Below the pieces are notes generated by a model that saw only the letters and a program-made list of their open reading frames with translations, searched no databases and had not been told where the DNA came from. Positions 17,343-26,259 of a stretch of DNA of 36,678 bases are shown here, piece by piece. The stretch is from Bacteroidetes bacterium UBA2664 (GTDB lineage: Bacteria > Bacteroidota > Rhodothermia > Balneolales > Balneolaceae). Both the position numbers and the translations under genes were made by a program. Each line of letters begins with the position of its first letter. The first letter of the stretch is position 1. Location of the stretch: NCBI GenBank assembly GCA_002359315.1, contig DEMS01000016.1, positions 1 to 36,678 of the forward strand, in the 5' to 3' direction.

Positions 17343-17961
17343 GTGGCGGACTGATCTCTTGATCCATTCGATCTAAAAAGAGTTTCATAAAATCGACTCT
17401 TCTCATCGCTTCCTTTTTTGCACTCTCAACATTCATCAGTTCCGGCAGCTTGAATAACTTGGTATAAAAATGGTCTATGGTCCATTCGCTATCATCCGGA
17501 ACCCTGTGAATGCAAAAAGGATCTTCCGCTTGATAAAGGGATCGATTCATTTGTCCGCCCACCATAAAACAACGCGCTATACCGATGGCCCCCAATGCAT
17601 CGAGCCGGTCTGCATCCTGTACAATTTTTGCTTCCAGGGTTTTTGGTTTAATACCGGCGGAAAAGCTGTGCGACTCTATTGCATGGGCTACTTTCGGAAT
17701 CTTTTCGTTATCAAATTGAATCGATTTAAGATAAATCGTTGCTTTTTCAGCAGCCATTTTAGAAGCTTTTTTACGATTTGGATCGTCTTTGGGTACAATC
17801 ACACAGTCGTGGAGCCATGCAGCTGCAAGCACAACCTCTTCATCACATGTTTCCTCTTTTGCCAACAACTGGGCGTTGCGGACAACCCTTTCCGTATGAG
17901 TAATATCATGTGCTGAATCAAAATTGCATGAATCCAGTAAAAATTGCCTGTAGTGATTCAT
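17332..17961 (-). CDS. HD-domain phosphohydrolase (YedJ-like)
   Basis: 209 residues from the start at 17961 (MNHYRQFLLD). The open frame runs 18 codons further into the rhodanese gene, but those residues are out-of-frame rhodanese sequence. Metal ligands of the HD superfamily are visible: His18/His22 (AHDITHTERV), the H51-D52 doublet (AWLHDC), and Asp in QDADRLDALGAIGIAR, the hallmark of the YedJ/COG1418-like group. The enzyme probably hydrolyses a phosphomonoester or nucleotide in the cytosol; its substrate is not known. The start lies 5 bp after the rhodanese stop, so the two are one operon. The 3' end overlaps the convergent kinase by 11 bp. Confidence 0.9.
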   Translation of the reverse strand: MNHYRQFLLDSCNFDSAHDITHTERVVRNAQLLAKEETCDEEVVLAAAWLHDCVIVPKDDPNRKKASKMAAEKATIYLKSIQFDNEKIPKVAHAIESHSFSAGIKPKTLEAKIVQDADRLDALGAIGIARCFMVGGQMNRSLYQAEDPFCIHRVPDDSEWTIDHFYTKLFKLPELMNVESAKKEAMRRVDFMKLFLDRMDQEISPPPMS

Positions 17962-17966
17962 CGTTC

Positions 17967-18875
17967 CTACTCTGATTGAATCACCGCATCTGAACGATTT
18001 CCATATTCTGCCCATGAGCCTTCATAGGGGCGAACCGTATCGTAACCCATCAAACGGAGTGTAAAGTATGCATGAGATCCGCGCACATTGGATTGACAGT
18101 GAGGAATCACTTCTTTATCCGGAGTAATGCCAAGCTCTTCGAACATCACCCTTATCTCTTCTGCCGGCAGAAATGTTGGTACCCCTTCAGGCTCTAATAC
18201 AGAGCTCCACTCTAAATTGACTGCATTCGGAACGTGCCCCCCTCGTTCAGACCGCACGACCTCTCCGGAGTATTCACCGGCACTGCGGGCATCAAAAATG
18301 ATCTTGTTGGGGTCGTTGGATGCCTCCATGATGTATTCGAAATCACACATCAGTGCTTCCTGAACATCAAATTGGAAGTTCCCAGGATCATGAGATGCGT
18401 ATTGATCTGATATAGGAAGTCCGGCTTCAAGCCAGGCCGACATGCCGCCATTTAACAGCCTTGCATTGGAAAATCCGTAGTAATCCATTGCATAAAAAAG
18501 TCTTGCGGCTGCCAAATGATTCCCATCATCATAAATTATTACCTTGCTATCATTGTTTACCCCTAATTCTCTCATCTTCTCCTGAAAAAGATCCGGGCCG
18601 ATTAAATAAGAATCTACCGGGTAGTCCGGATCGATTAACTCTGATACTGCCGGGAAATGAGTTGCACCGGAGATTAGGGAGTCGCTCTCTGAACCGCGCG
18701 CGTCTATAAGGAAGATCTCTTCTTCGGTCAGTATTTGCTGCAGTTCATCAGCAGATAAAAGTAAATGGCTGTTTGGATAGTCCGTTAACGGACCCTCTTC
18801 TTCTTCTACTGTACACCCGATCAAAAGTGCAGAAAGAAGGAAAGGAATGATAAGAAGGGTTTTTAATTGTTTCAT
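17967..18875 (-). CDS. two-domain rhodanese lipoprotein (thiosulfate sulfurtransferase type)
   Basis: 302 residues with a lipoprotein signal (lipobox LIGC, Cys21). Two rhodanese domains follow. The first (about 38-155) has Asp where the active Cys should be (VIIYDDGNHLAAAR), so it is the usual inactive half. The second (about 165-300) carries the active-site loop HCQSNVRGSH with C260. The architecture matches thiosulfate or 3-mercaptopyruvate sulfurtransferases, which move sulfane sulfur to an acceptor such as cyanide or a thiol. Lipidation places it in the envelope. It is co-directional with the HD hydrolase, 5 bp away, without an obvious metabolic link. Confidence 0.93.
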   Translation of the reverse strand: MKQLKTLLIIPFLLSALLIGCTVEEEEGPLTDYPNSHLLLSADELQQILTEEEIFLIDARGSESDSLISGATHFPAVSELIDPDYPVDSYLIGPDLFQEKMRELGVNNDSKVIIYDDGNHLAAARLFYAMDYYGFSNARLLNGGMSAWLEAGLPISDQYASHDPGNFQFDVQEALMCDFEYIMEASNDPNKIIFDARSAGEYSGEVVRSERGGHVPNAVNLEWSSVLEPEGVPTFLPAEEIRVMFEELGITPDKEVIPHCQSNVRGSHAYFTLRLMGYDTVRPYEGSWAEYGNRSDAVIQSE

Positions 18876-19004
18876 AATGGGATAATTTTTCGTTGTTGAA
18901 AAAAGGTAGCTGTCTATCGTAAACGTTTTATTTCAATTAAACGATCCTTGCTTCTAATAATCAATGGTTCAAAAAAAACGTCTCCTTGACTACGTTGAAC
19001 ACCA

Positions 19005-19415
19005 CTATTTTTTTATTGCTTCGACGACCTCTTTCGGCGGACGTATTGCCCTGCCGTTACTCATGAACACACCTGTAATTTTACCTATCAGAACCGGTTC
19101 CCGGTCGGGCATTTTATAGATGTTCTGATGGAATACAAATCGAACATTGCCCTGCTGCTCTGCCCAGGTTTGAACTATAAATCGATCATCACCCAAAAGT
19201 GCCCTTTTGTACTCTAACTCTACTTTATGGACAACAGCATCCGTGCCCTTTTTATGCAGTTCATTAAAATTAAGGCCTATTGATTTCAGAAATTCATGTC
19301 GAGCGTGTTCCAGATAGTTCTGATAGGTTGCATTGTTTACAACTCCCTGGGAGTCGAGTTCGTAATCACGGACCTCAAACTCCGTTTCGCAAGTTTTTGG
19401 ATTATCTTTAGCCAT
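19005..19415 (-). CDS. acyl-CoA thioesterase, 4HBT hot-dog fold (YbgC/FadM-like)
   Basis: 136 residues, normal length for the family. The N-terminal strand and helix carry the catalytic signature RDYELDSQGVVNNATYQNYL, with D21 aligning with the catalytic Asp of YbgC-type enzymes (there D-x-GGVVYH). It hydrolyses a CoA thioester, probably of a fatty acid or aromatic acid. It lies 11 bp after the large heme/HEAT lipoprotein gene on the same strand and may be its last operon member, though the functions do not obviously fit. Basic C-terminus, no export signal, so cytosolic. Confidence 0.9.
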   Translation of the reverse strand: MAKDNPKTCETEFEVRDYELDSQGVVNNATYQNYLEHARHEFLKSIGLNFNELHKKGTDAVVHKVELEYKRALLGDDRFIVQTWAEQQGNVRFVFHQNIYKMPDREPVLIGKITGVFMSNGRAIRPPKEVVEAIKK

Positions 19416-19426
19416 TTTGGATCTAC

Positions 19427-22400
19427 TTATTTTAAAGTTGAAATATATTCCACCAGATCGCGGATCTGGCTTCTGGTCAGCAGATCCCCCATTGCAGGCA
19501 TGGCCGACGGAGATTGCTCACGGGAAACAATTTCTTGTATAGGAATGCGAATCAACTCCCCATCTGACGTCAACGAAAGGTGTGTGTTCGTTTCTTCCCG
19601 GTAAATTCCCCGAATGGTTTCTCCACTTTGGTTTGTTATCGTAATAAGTGTATAGCCTGTAGCCGGTTGTGCCGAAGGATCAATAAGAGACAGTAGCAAT
19701 TGTTCACGGGAAAGCCGGGATGCGATGTTTGTGAGCTCTGGCCCAACGTCTGCTCCCCGATCATCAACCACATGGCAGCGGATACATTGGGCTGCCACAT
19801 CAGTATAAAATACTCGCCGGCCTCTATTTTCATTTCCTCCATATAAAGATTCACCAAATCGGGCAAACTGATCACCTTTCGGTTTCTGAGCATGATATTC
19901 CTCAATCACCTGCTGTATATTTTCTGATTCACTATTTTCCATGGCAATCACCAAGTCAAGATGAACATCCGCAATCAGGTCACCGGAAAGCATATCATTA
20001 AATTCGGAAAGCAATAGTTCCTGAGCCTCCGGAGTATTCATTACTGAGAGTATCTCGTATGCCTGCTTTTTCTCATCCACGCTCCCGTCGGCAAGTATGG
20101 ATGTCATCATGGCAACTTTGGTTTGTTCATTGAAATCAGCAACCGCCAGCAGTCCAAGCGCATTCATTCTCACTTCATTGTTTGGGTCATCCAGCGATAT
20201 AGTCAGGACATCTTCGAAATTTTCATAGTTCAGTTTGGAAAGAGTATTCAGAGATTCAATACGCACCTGTTCTGAACTGTCATCATGCACAAGAGACAAT
20301 ATTGCAGGGATTGCATCTGTTGCACCAAGGGTACCCAGAGCATTCAGTGTTGCCACCTTTAATGTATTATCAATGGATTCAAAATATCTCTCCATCACAG
20401 CGAGCATTGCATTTCTGGCTTCCTCAGCGGGATAGTTCATTTCGCCCCGGTACCAGCCTGTTACCCGGTCAAAAATGGAAGGATCCTCCCAATGCTCCAA
20501 AGTATTAATCGCTTCAATTCTTAGGTTTGCAGGTATATCAATTCGAAGAGCAAAACTTGCTAAACGGTCAGCCTGTTTCTGTCCGCCAACATAAAGTGCA
20601 GCGTTAATTGCCCGGCGCATCAATGGTTCATTGATTACCCTGTTTTGATCGAGCATGTTGGCAAGCGCGGGAAGTGCCTCATGAATAAATTCATCATCAC
20701 TGATTGCCCTCGATGCTTCGGTTACAATAAACTCATCCTCATCTTCAAGAAATTTTGCTGCACCGGGATGAGTCAGGCGCTTGAGTGCCACAATGGCCCC
20801 AATTCTCACAGCTCGTAAAGGATGTGAAGCAAGATCAGCCACGGCATCACCATCTCCGATTCGCTCAAGGGCTATCGCACCGGTATGCCTCAGGTAAACA
20901 TCTTCGTCATTATTCTCCTCCAACATGGATACAATATCATCAAAAGCCGGTCTGTATGCCATTCTTCCAAGCGCTTCGGTTGCAAAAAATCGTACCCGCG
21001 CATTATCATCCCTTAAAAGGGGGATCAGATCCGCGGCTGACGGGGCATATCGTACATCCCCAAGCATTTTTGCCGCCTGTGCACGGATTTCGGAATCAGC
21101 ATCATCCAGGTACCTGCGTAAGGGATCAACACTGTCCGGATTCCTCCGGCCAATCTGTGCCAATCCCCAGATTCCGTGTATCCTTGCAAGCCGGTTACTG
21201 CTTTCTTCGACAGCATCCAGTAAATAGTCAACTGCATTACGTTCTGCCAATTCGAACTGGCCTTTTTGGCGTACCCGCATATCTTCATGTCCGAGTAACT
21301 GCACAAGTTCCGGCCCGGAATGAGAACTGAAATCTTCTGCAAGCAGACGTTTTGTTTCTGTTCTTTTCGTTGAATTTGCAGATTCGGGGGTATCAAGTTT
21401 CCATACTCTTCCCTGTTGATTACGCTGCCATCCTTGTATCCAATCGTTGAAATAAAGCGCCCCGTCAGGGCCAAACGCAAGGCCCACCGGCAATACACCA
21501 CGCAGTATTTCCCTGTCTGATGACAATCTGAATCCTGCTCCCTCTTCCTCAAGTGTAAATGCATATATCGGTGAATTTGCTTCCGATCCCCTGAAGGAAA
21601 CAATAAAGAAATGTTCTTTCCACTCTTCACTGAGTGCTGTTCCGGGGTTGTATCTAAATCCTGTGGGGCCGGCATGATAGCGTTCTATCGGCGGTAAAAT
21701 ATAAGCAGCCTGATCATCGAACCGGGGTGAGTAAAAACGTTCATCCATCAGCACTTTGTAGCTGTTGTTTTTGGGATCATCGTATTTTCCAAACTGCCAG
21801 TTGATTCTCCAGCCGCTGTCTGATCCATTTACAAGATATACCAGCCGTTCATGTTCACCGGGATGGTCACCGTCGTTATCTACCGTGATAAGGTTACCGT
21901 ATTTATCAAAATCAAATTCGTGAGTATTTCTCAATCCGGACGCAAATACCTCAAAATTGGATCCGTCGGTTTCAGACCGCAGAATGGCCCCTTCGTTGGG
22001 ATAGTACCAATGATTACCCTCCTTGTCGATCACATTGAATCCCATGTCACCAATTGCCCAATACACCCTGCCATCGGGCCCAACCCGCATGCCGGACATG
22101 CCATGCCCGCTGAAGCCAATATGAACGTTGTAACCGTGACTGATGGATTCTTTCCAATCGGCCATACCATCATCATTCGTGTCACGAAGCCTCCATGTAT
22201 CGGGACCGACCACCACAAATACCTCATCATTGTAGTTGAGAACCCCGCCGGCCACATCTGTTACTTCACTATTAAAGTCCCTGATAAAGAGTTGCGCACG
22301 GTCTGCAAGTCCGTCTCCGCCGGTATCTTCTATCCTCCATACTTCTTCTTTTACCACTGCAAGGTCGCGCCAGTCATAAAGCCCATCTTCATTGCGGTCG

Positions 22401-22813
22401 GGTATCCACGTATTCTGATCACTGTTTTCCGGTGCCAACTCCCGATGAAGAAAATTGCGCCGATCTTCTACTGATTGCCAGCGTATGGATTCAATTCTCC
22501 AGCTGTTATCAACACCGCGGATATCGAATTCGGAATTATTGCTGCGGTTTGTAACAGTGATAAGTGCACGCCCATGGTTATCGATGTCAATGGCAATTGG
22601 ATCGGCCAGTAACTTTTCTGAAGCCCAAAGAGAAAGTTCAAAGTCATCATGAATTTCCACTTCCACCAGTGTCCTGATCCTCTCGGCGTCAGATGATACT
22701 TCCTCTTCAGTAAGAGTGATAATTTCGGGTTCAGTTACTTCTTTTTTACATGCTTGCAGAAGCAATAATGTAATAAGAATAAATATGATGGATTTTATCA
22801 GATTAATATTCAC
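19427..22813 (-). CDS. 'membrane-bound dehydrogenase' lipoprotein: beta-propeller, HEAT repeats and cytochrome c domain
   Basis: 1128 residues. The lipoprotein signal ends LLQAC. Residues about 50-470 form a PQQ/NHL-like beta-propeller with Asp/Gly-rich calcium-like loops (DRNEDGLYDWRD, DTNDDGMADWKE). About 490-960 are HEAT-like alpha repeats. A C-terminal cytochrome c domain has one heme site, C1010-x-x-C1013-H1014, with Met-containing MPAM near the end as possible axial ligand. This order matches the planctomycete/verrucomicrobial families TIGR02604 and TIGR02603. Likely an envelope sugar or alcohol oxidase passing electrons to the heme, but no substrate is established for the family. It follows the S9 gene by 46 bp and precedes the thioesterase by 11 bp. 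Confidence 0.92.
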   Translation of the reverse strand: MNINLIKSIIFILITLLLLQACKKEVTEPEIITLTEEEVSSDAERIRTLVEVEIHDDFELSLWASEKLLADPIAIDIDNHGRALITVTNRSNNSEFDIRGVDNSWRIESIRWQSVEDRRNFLHRELAPENSDQNTWIPDRNEDGLYDWRDLAVVKEEVWRIEDTGGDGLADRAQLFIRDFNSEVTDVAGGVLNYNDEVFVVVGPDTWRLRDTNDDGMADWKESISHGYNVHIGFSGHGMSGMRVGPDGRVYWAIGDMGFNVIDKEGNHWYYPNEGAILRSETDGSNFEVFASGLRNTHEFDFDKYGNLITVDNDGDHPGEHERLVYLVNGSDSGWRINWQFGKYDDPKNNSYKVLMDERFYSPRFDDQAAYILPPIERYHAGPTGFRYNPGTALSEEWKEHFFIVSFRGSEANSPIYAFTLEEEGAGFRLSSDREILRGVLPVGLAFGPDGALYFNDWIQGWQRNQQGRVWKLDTPESANSTKRTETKRLLAEDFSSHSGPELVQLLGHEDMRVRQKGQFELAERNAVDYLLDAVEESSNRLARIHGIWGLAQIGRRNPDSVDPLRRYLDDADSEIRAQAAKMLGDVRYAPSAADLIPLLRDDNARVRFFATEALGRMAYRPAFDDIVSMLEENNDEDVYLRHTGAIALERIGDGDAVADLASHPLRAVRIGAIVALKRLTHPGAAKFLEDEDEFIVTEASRAISDDEFIHEALPALANMLDQNRVINEPLMRRAINAALYVGGQKQADRLASFALRIDIPANLRIEAINTLEHWEDPSIFDRVTGWYRGEMNYPAEEARNAMLAVMERYFESIDNTLKVATLNALGTLGATDAIPAILSLVHDDSSEQVRIESLNTLSKLNYENFEDVLTISLDDPNNEVRMNALGLLAVADFNEQTKVAMMTSILADGSVDEKKQAYEILSVMNTPEAQELLLSEFNDMLSGDLIADVHLDLVIAMENSESENIQQVIEEYHAQKPKGDQFARFGESLYGGNENRGRRVFYTDVAAQCIRCHVVDDRGADVGPELTNIASRLSREQLLLSLIDPSAQPATGYTLITITNQSGETIRGIYREETNTHLSLTSDGELIRIPIQEIVSREQSPSAMPAMGDLLTRSQIRDLVEYISTLK

Positions 22814-22859
22814 TTTGATTTTACAGGGTGTGATTTAAGGTCATCGAAAAGGCAATTTT

Positions 22860-24950
22860 TTAGTTGTTAGCTTCATTCAGCCAATGATCGAACCAGCTTC
22901 TTTTTCGTTCGAGCCTATCCACCAGCAGCCATGGTTCACCGGTTCGCGAGAGTCCGTGTGATGATCTGGGGTATCGAACAAACTCCACCGGCACCTTCAT
23001 TTTTTTGAGTGCTATATACCACTGTTCTGCATCAGTCATTGGTGTTCGCCAATCCTCCTCGCTATGGATTATAAGCGTTGGGGCGGTCACATTTTCCACA
23101 TAGGAAATAGGCGATAATCTTCTGTACAATTCTCTCTGCTCCCAGGGGGCACCGTAGAACTCATATTCGGTAAGGCCTTGTGCATCGGAGGATCCGTACC
23201 AGCTTTCCCAGTTTGAGATCGACCGGCTTGTAACGGCAGCTTTAAATGTGTCCGGGTATCGGGCGGTCAGCCAGTTGGTCATAAAGCCCCCATAACTGCC
23301 CCCGGCAACGCCGATGCGGGATCTGTCAACATCCGGATATTTTTCCATGACCGCTTCCAGTCCGGTCATAAAATCTTCTTCATCAAGGACTCCCCACTTT
23401 CCTCTTGTTGCATAGGTAAACTCATTGCCGTAGGATGAAGATCCTCTCGGGTTGGGATAAAAAACGAACATGCCGGAGGCTGACAGGGTATGAAATGCCT
23501 GAAACCATGTGTTTCCATAATAGGAATGAGGCCCTCCGTGTATTTTCAAGATCAGCGGATAGGACGTTCCTTCTTCATACCCAACCGGTTTAATCACCCA
23601 TCCCTGTATTTCAGTACCATCTTCAACCGTCCAGACAATCGGTTCTGCCGGATTCACAACCCGTTCTGCCAGCCATTCCCCATTAAAGTCGGTTATTTGA
23701 ACTTCATTCGACCCCCCCGAATCCGATAGATAGACTTCATCCGGTTTGGTTGCATCGGTTGATGTGTAAACCATTGTTTGTCCATCATCTGTGGTTGAGA
23801 TAGACGATAATCGACGTTGGCCAGCTGTAACCTGCCTCACATCCCCATCTGCTCGATCTACTTCAAACAGATGGCTATTGCCCCGTGTTTGGGCAGAAAA
23901 ACGAATCTCTTCCCCATCCGGTGTCCAGAAGAGTCCGCCCGGCTGAAGATCCCAGGATCCCGTTCTGTTTACCGGTTCGCCAACGGCGTCACCATTTTCA
24001 TTTAGCGCAACCACCATCACATCCGTTTCCGCGCCTCGCTCCGATGTATGGGTAAACGCCAGAAAGTCTCCGGCAGGAGAGAGTGTTGGGGAAGTTTGGC
24101 TTCCATCCATCATTAAAATCTGACTCCAGTTACCTGTCGCAATAGCCACTTTGTAGATGTTGGTTGTCAGTTCACTATTGTATTCATTATCCTCTTCAGG
24201 ATCACCGGTAAAATAGATATCGGTACCATCTGCCGACCATTCAATGCTTCCGACATGAAATGGAAGATCCGTGATTTTTTCTGGCTCACCTCCATCCGCA
24301 GAAATAATGTGCAGCTGCCTTTTCTTTTGAATAGATGGGTGAGGAAGCCAGGCCGTTGTGCCGTCCCTTTTGTATCGCATGGCGGTGATGACCCTTCCGT
24401 CGAACCGTGTTGAATCGAGTGTGTTTGAAATGGCATCCGGTGCAATCCATCCTTCTCTTTCCTCACTCTCTTCGTCAGTGACCGGTTCCCTGACAAAAGC
24501 GATTTTAGTTCCATCGGGCGACCATACCGGTGTTCGATCTACACCTTCTATTGTAAATGCCTCCCCGCCCGGGGCCGTAACCCGTAAAAACCGGATTGAA
24601 TTCTCATCATCTCCCCGTCTCGACTGAATTCCCAAAAGAGTTCCGTCCGGAGACCAGCGTGGGTTTGATGACTGCACGGTTGGGTCTGTAAATCGAAACG
24701 GCTCCCCATCGGGCTGACCATCGGTTAATTTCTGCATCCACACTTCAGAGTGCCTGGCGTTTTCTTCAACGTTAATCGTTGTCTTTGTAAAAGCCACATA
24801 GTTTCCGGAGGGTGAGATTTCGGTCTGACTCACAAATACAGTTTTATAATAATCTTCCGGTGTGATCCCTTGTTGCGCGCTAACCTGAATTGCTGTAAAA
24901 AGGAAAATCCCTACAATCAGTGTGTTGTTGAGAAAAGTGGATTTAAACAT
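22860..24950 (-). CDS. secreted S9 family peptidase (acylaminoacyl-peptidase type)
   Basis: 696 residues with a signal peptide ending VSAQ. A beta-propeller with repeated SPDGT motifs (RWSPDGTLLGI, VWSPDGTKIAF) precedes the hydrolase domain. The triad is S552 (GGSYGGFMT), D633 (SEEDWRTP) and H665 (RSSHGLSR). It degrades oligopeptides in the periplasm. The motif set matches acylaminoacyl-peptidases and dipeptidyl peptidases more closely than the paralogue at 11149-13224 does. It is the first gene of a possible three-gene minus-strand unit with the dehydrogenase-like lipoprotein and the thioesterase. I see no strong terminator in the 46-bp gap after it. Confidence 0.95.
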   Translation of the reverse strand: MFKSTFLNNTLIVGIFLFTAIQVSAQQGITPEDYYKTVFVSQTEISPSGNYVAFTKTTINVEENARHSEVWMQKLTDGQPDGEPFRFTDPTVQSSNPRWSPDGTLLGIQSRRGDDENSIRFLRVTAPGGEAFTIEGVDRTPVWSPDGTKIAFVREPVTDEESEEREGWIAPDAISNTLDSTRFDGRVITAMRYKRDGTTAWLPHPSIQKKRQLHIISADGGEPEKITDLPFHVGSIEWSADGTDIYFTGDPEEDNEYNSELTTNIYKVAIATGNWSQILMMDGSQTSPTLSPAGDFLAFTHTSERGAETDVMVVALNENGDAVGEPVNRTGSWDLQPGGLFWTPDGEEIRFSAQTRGNSHLFEVDRADGDVRQVTAGQRRLSSISTTDDGQTMVYTSTDATKPDEVYLSDSGGSNEVQITDFNGEWLAERVVNPAEPIVWTVEDGTEIQGWVIKPVGYEEGTSYPLILKIHGGPHSYYGNTWFQAFHTLSASGMFVFYPNPRGSSSYGNEFTYATRGKWGVLDEEDFMTGLEAVMEKYPDVDRSRIGVAGGSYGGFMTNWLTARYPDTFKAAVTSRSISNWESWYGSSDAQGLTEYEFYGAPWEQRELYRRLSPISYVENVTAPTLIIHSEEDWRTPMTDAEQWYIALKKMKVPVEFVRYPRSSHGLSRTGEPWLLVDRLERKRSWFDHWLNEANN

Positions 24951-25107
24951 AATACTGTGTCATTTATGATGGTTTTTTAATTCTGAATATAGAGAATGTA
25001 ACGTTTGATTGGTATTTTAAAAACCGATATTGGTATACAAATAGTTCTTTTAATACATTAATGATATTCTAAGATGGTAACTATTTAACAACTTTAATCC
25101 GGTTATT

Positions 25108-25890
25108 ATGACTAAATTTTCGCTCTCCATCGCACTTATACTCATTATATCTACCCTTACATCTGTAGCTCAGGAGCGGGATTGGGTCCCCGCGGATACA
25201 GAGTTCTATGAGCCTGTACCGCCTGTTGTAGAGGCCCGTGGAGGCTTCATGGAGCCTCCCTCCGACGCAATTGTACTTTTTGACGGTACCGATTTTTCAG
25301 CCTGGGAATCTTCGCGTGGCGGAGATGTTCGCTGGAGTTTGGAAGATGGCGCCATGACTGTAACCCCGCGAACAGGCTCTATTGTTACAAAAGACTCTTT
25401 TGGTTCGATTCAGCTCTATCTTGAGTGGCGATCCCCTGAAGTGGTTTTGGGAGATGGGCAAGGGCGTGGCAACAGTGGCGTTTTTCTCCAGGGAAGATAT
25501 GAAGTACAGGTACTGGACTCCTACAATAATGAAACCTATGTAAACGGGATGGCCGGCTCTGTATACAAACAGTATGTTCCATTGGCAAATCCGGCTGTGC
25601 CCCCGGGTGAGTGGCAAACCTATAACATCATATTTGAAGCGCCGGAGTTTGATGAGGATGGGGAGTTGTTAGAGCCCGCCTACATAACGGTAATCTGGAA
25701 TGGCGTTTTAGTCCAGAACAGGGTTGAAGTTCAGGGGCCGACAGAATATATCGGCCTGCCCTCTTACGAAGCCCATGGGGATGGGGTAATTTCTCTACAG
25801 GATCATGGAAATCTGGTTAGTTTCAGAAATATTTGGGTCCGGAAATTGGACGAAAGTCCGGTTTGGGACAATAATTATCCAACTGAATAA
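25108..25890 (+). CDS. secreted DUF1080 protein (3-keto-disaccharide hydrolase domain)
   Basis: 260 residues with a signal peptide ending SVAQ. The PF06439 fold is recognisable: IVLFDGTDFSAWES near the start, the acidic/aromatic strand LYLEWRSPE, the GRGNSGVFLQGRYEVQVLDS core, and WQTYNIIFEAP. The family is a concanavalin-like beta sandwich, and members hydrolyse 3-keto-glycosides. The enzyme would work in the periplasm or outside the cell. No partner dehydrogenase making 3-keto sugars is adjacent, though the Gfo/Idh/MocA protein at 33800 could in principle fit. It is the last ordinary gene before the accessory island. Confidence 0.92.
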   Translation: MTKFSLSIALILIISTLTSVAQERDWVPADTEFYEPVPPVVEARGGFMEPPSDAIVLFDGTDFSAWESSRGGDVRWSLEDGAMTVTPRTGSIVTKDSFGSIQLYLEWRSPEVVLGDGQGRGNSGVFLQGRYEVQVLDSYNNETYVNGMAGSVYKQYVPLANPAVPPGEWQTYNIIFEAPEFDEDGELLEPAYITVIWNGVLVQNRVEVQGPTEYIGLPSYEAHGDGVISLQDHGNLVSFRNIWVRKLDESPVWDNNYPTE

Positions 25891-25921
25891 CTTTAGTACT
25901 GATCTGTCATTGACTGACACA

Positions 25922-25948
25922 GCGATCCCTGAACTTTTCGGGGACCGC
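25922..25948 (+). terminator. hairpin downstream of the DUF1080 gene
   Basis: The arms gcgatccctga (25922-25932) and tcggggaccgc (25938-25948) pair over 11 positions with one A-C mismatch and one G-T wobble around a 5-nt loop. No T run follows, so it may be an mRNA 3' hairpin rather than a full intrinsic terminator. A weaker tgtca/tgaca hairpin sits just before it at 25905-25919. Confidence 0.5.
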
Positions 25949-25952
25949 AATA

Positions 25953-26171
25953 ATGATCATCTTCCTTACCCTCTGTAAGGAAGATCCAAATGACATCGAC
26001 CCACAAATACTAATGTCGGTATCTATGTTAGAGCCGAGTGCGTTCGAGACCTACTGGACAGACCGGCCTGTTCTGCGCCGGCACAACCAGCCTAACTATG
26101 CCGACCACAGATCACAGTACACTAACCGCTTTTTCAGGACAACACGGCCCGCATTTAAGAACTTGTTATAA
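25953..26171 (+). pseudogene. decayed N-terminal copy of the metalloprotease lipoprotein gene
   Basis: The 72-codon frame matches the start of the gene at 27541. From 25983 to about 26108 it aligns in frame with 27622-27757: DPNDIDP, then SVS-x-x-EPSA-x-ETYWTDR, then P-Y-D residues. The two differ by a 9-base deletion and many third-position changes. The signal peptide is cut to a stub (MIIFLTLCKED), and similarity stops near 26108. The rest is unrelated, so no metalloprotease domain remains. The substitution pattern suggests an old diverged paralogue that later decayed, not a fresh duplication. It could still be translated, but I see no reason to think it is functional. The remaining gap to 26259 holds only the inverted repeat at 26171-26212. 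Confidence 0.8.
25959..25985. repeat. perfect 11-bp inverted repeat (hairpin)
   Basis: The arms atcttccttac (25959-25969) and gtaaggaagat (25975-25985) are exact reverse complements around the loop cctct. The hairpin covers the signal-peptide stub of the decayed gene copy, starting 6 bp after its ATG. The equivalent site in the intact gene has no such palindrome. Confidence 0.85.
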
Positions 26172-26212
26172 AATAAACGATGACAATGAAACAAAATCTA
26201 TTTCGTTTATTT
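26171..26212. promoter_or_regulatory. inverted repeat, candidate operator of the toxin-antitoxin operon
   Basis: The arms aaataaacga (26171-26180) and tcgtttattt (26203-26212) are a perfect 10-bp inverted repeat with a 22-bp centre, ending 47 bp before the antitoxin start. Toxin-antitoxin operons are commonly repressed by their antitoxin at such sites, and the antitoxin here has a helix-turn-helix domain. Binding itself is inference. Confidence 0.55.
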
Positions 26213-26259
26213 CGAATATGAGGTATATTGAATGAAAATACCCACCAATTTGAATATCT

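Noticed and set aside
21851..22474. 207-codon plus-strand frame inside the dehydrogenase-like gene
   Set aside because: It lies wholly opposite a strongly supported propeller domain and has no recognisable protein features.
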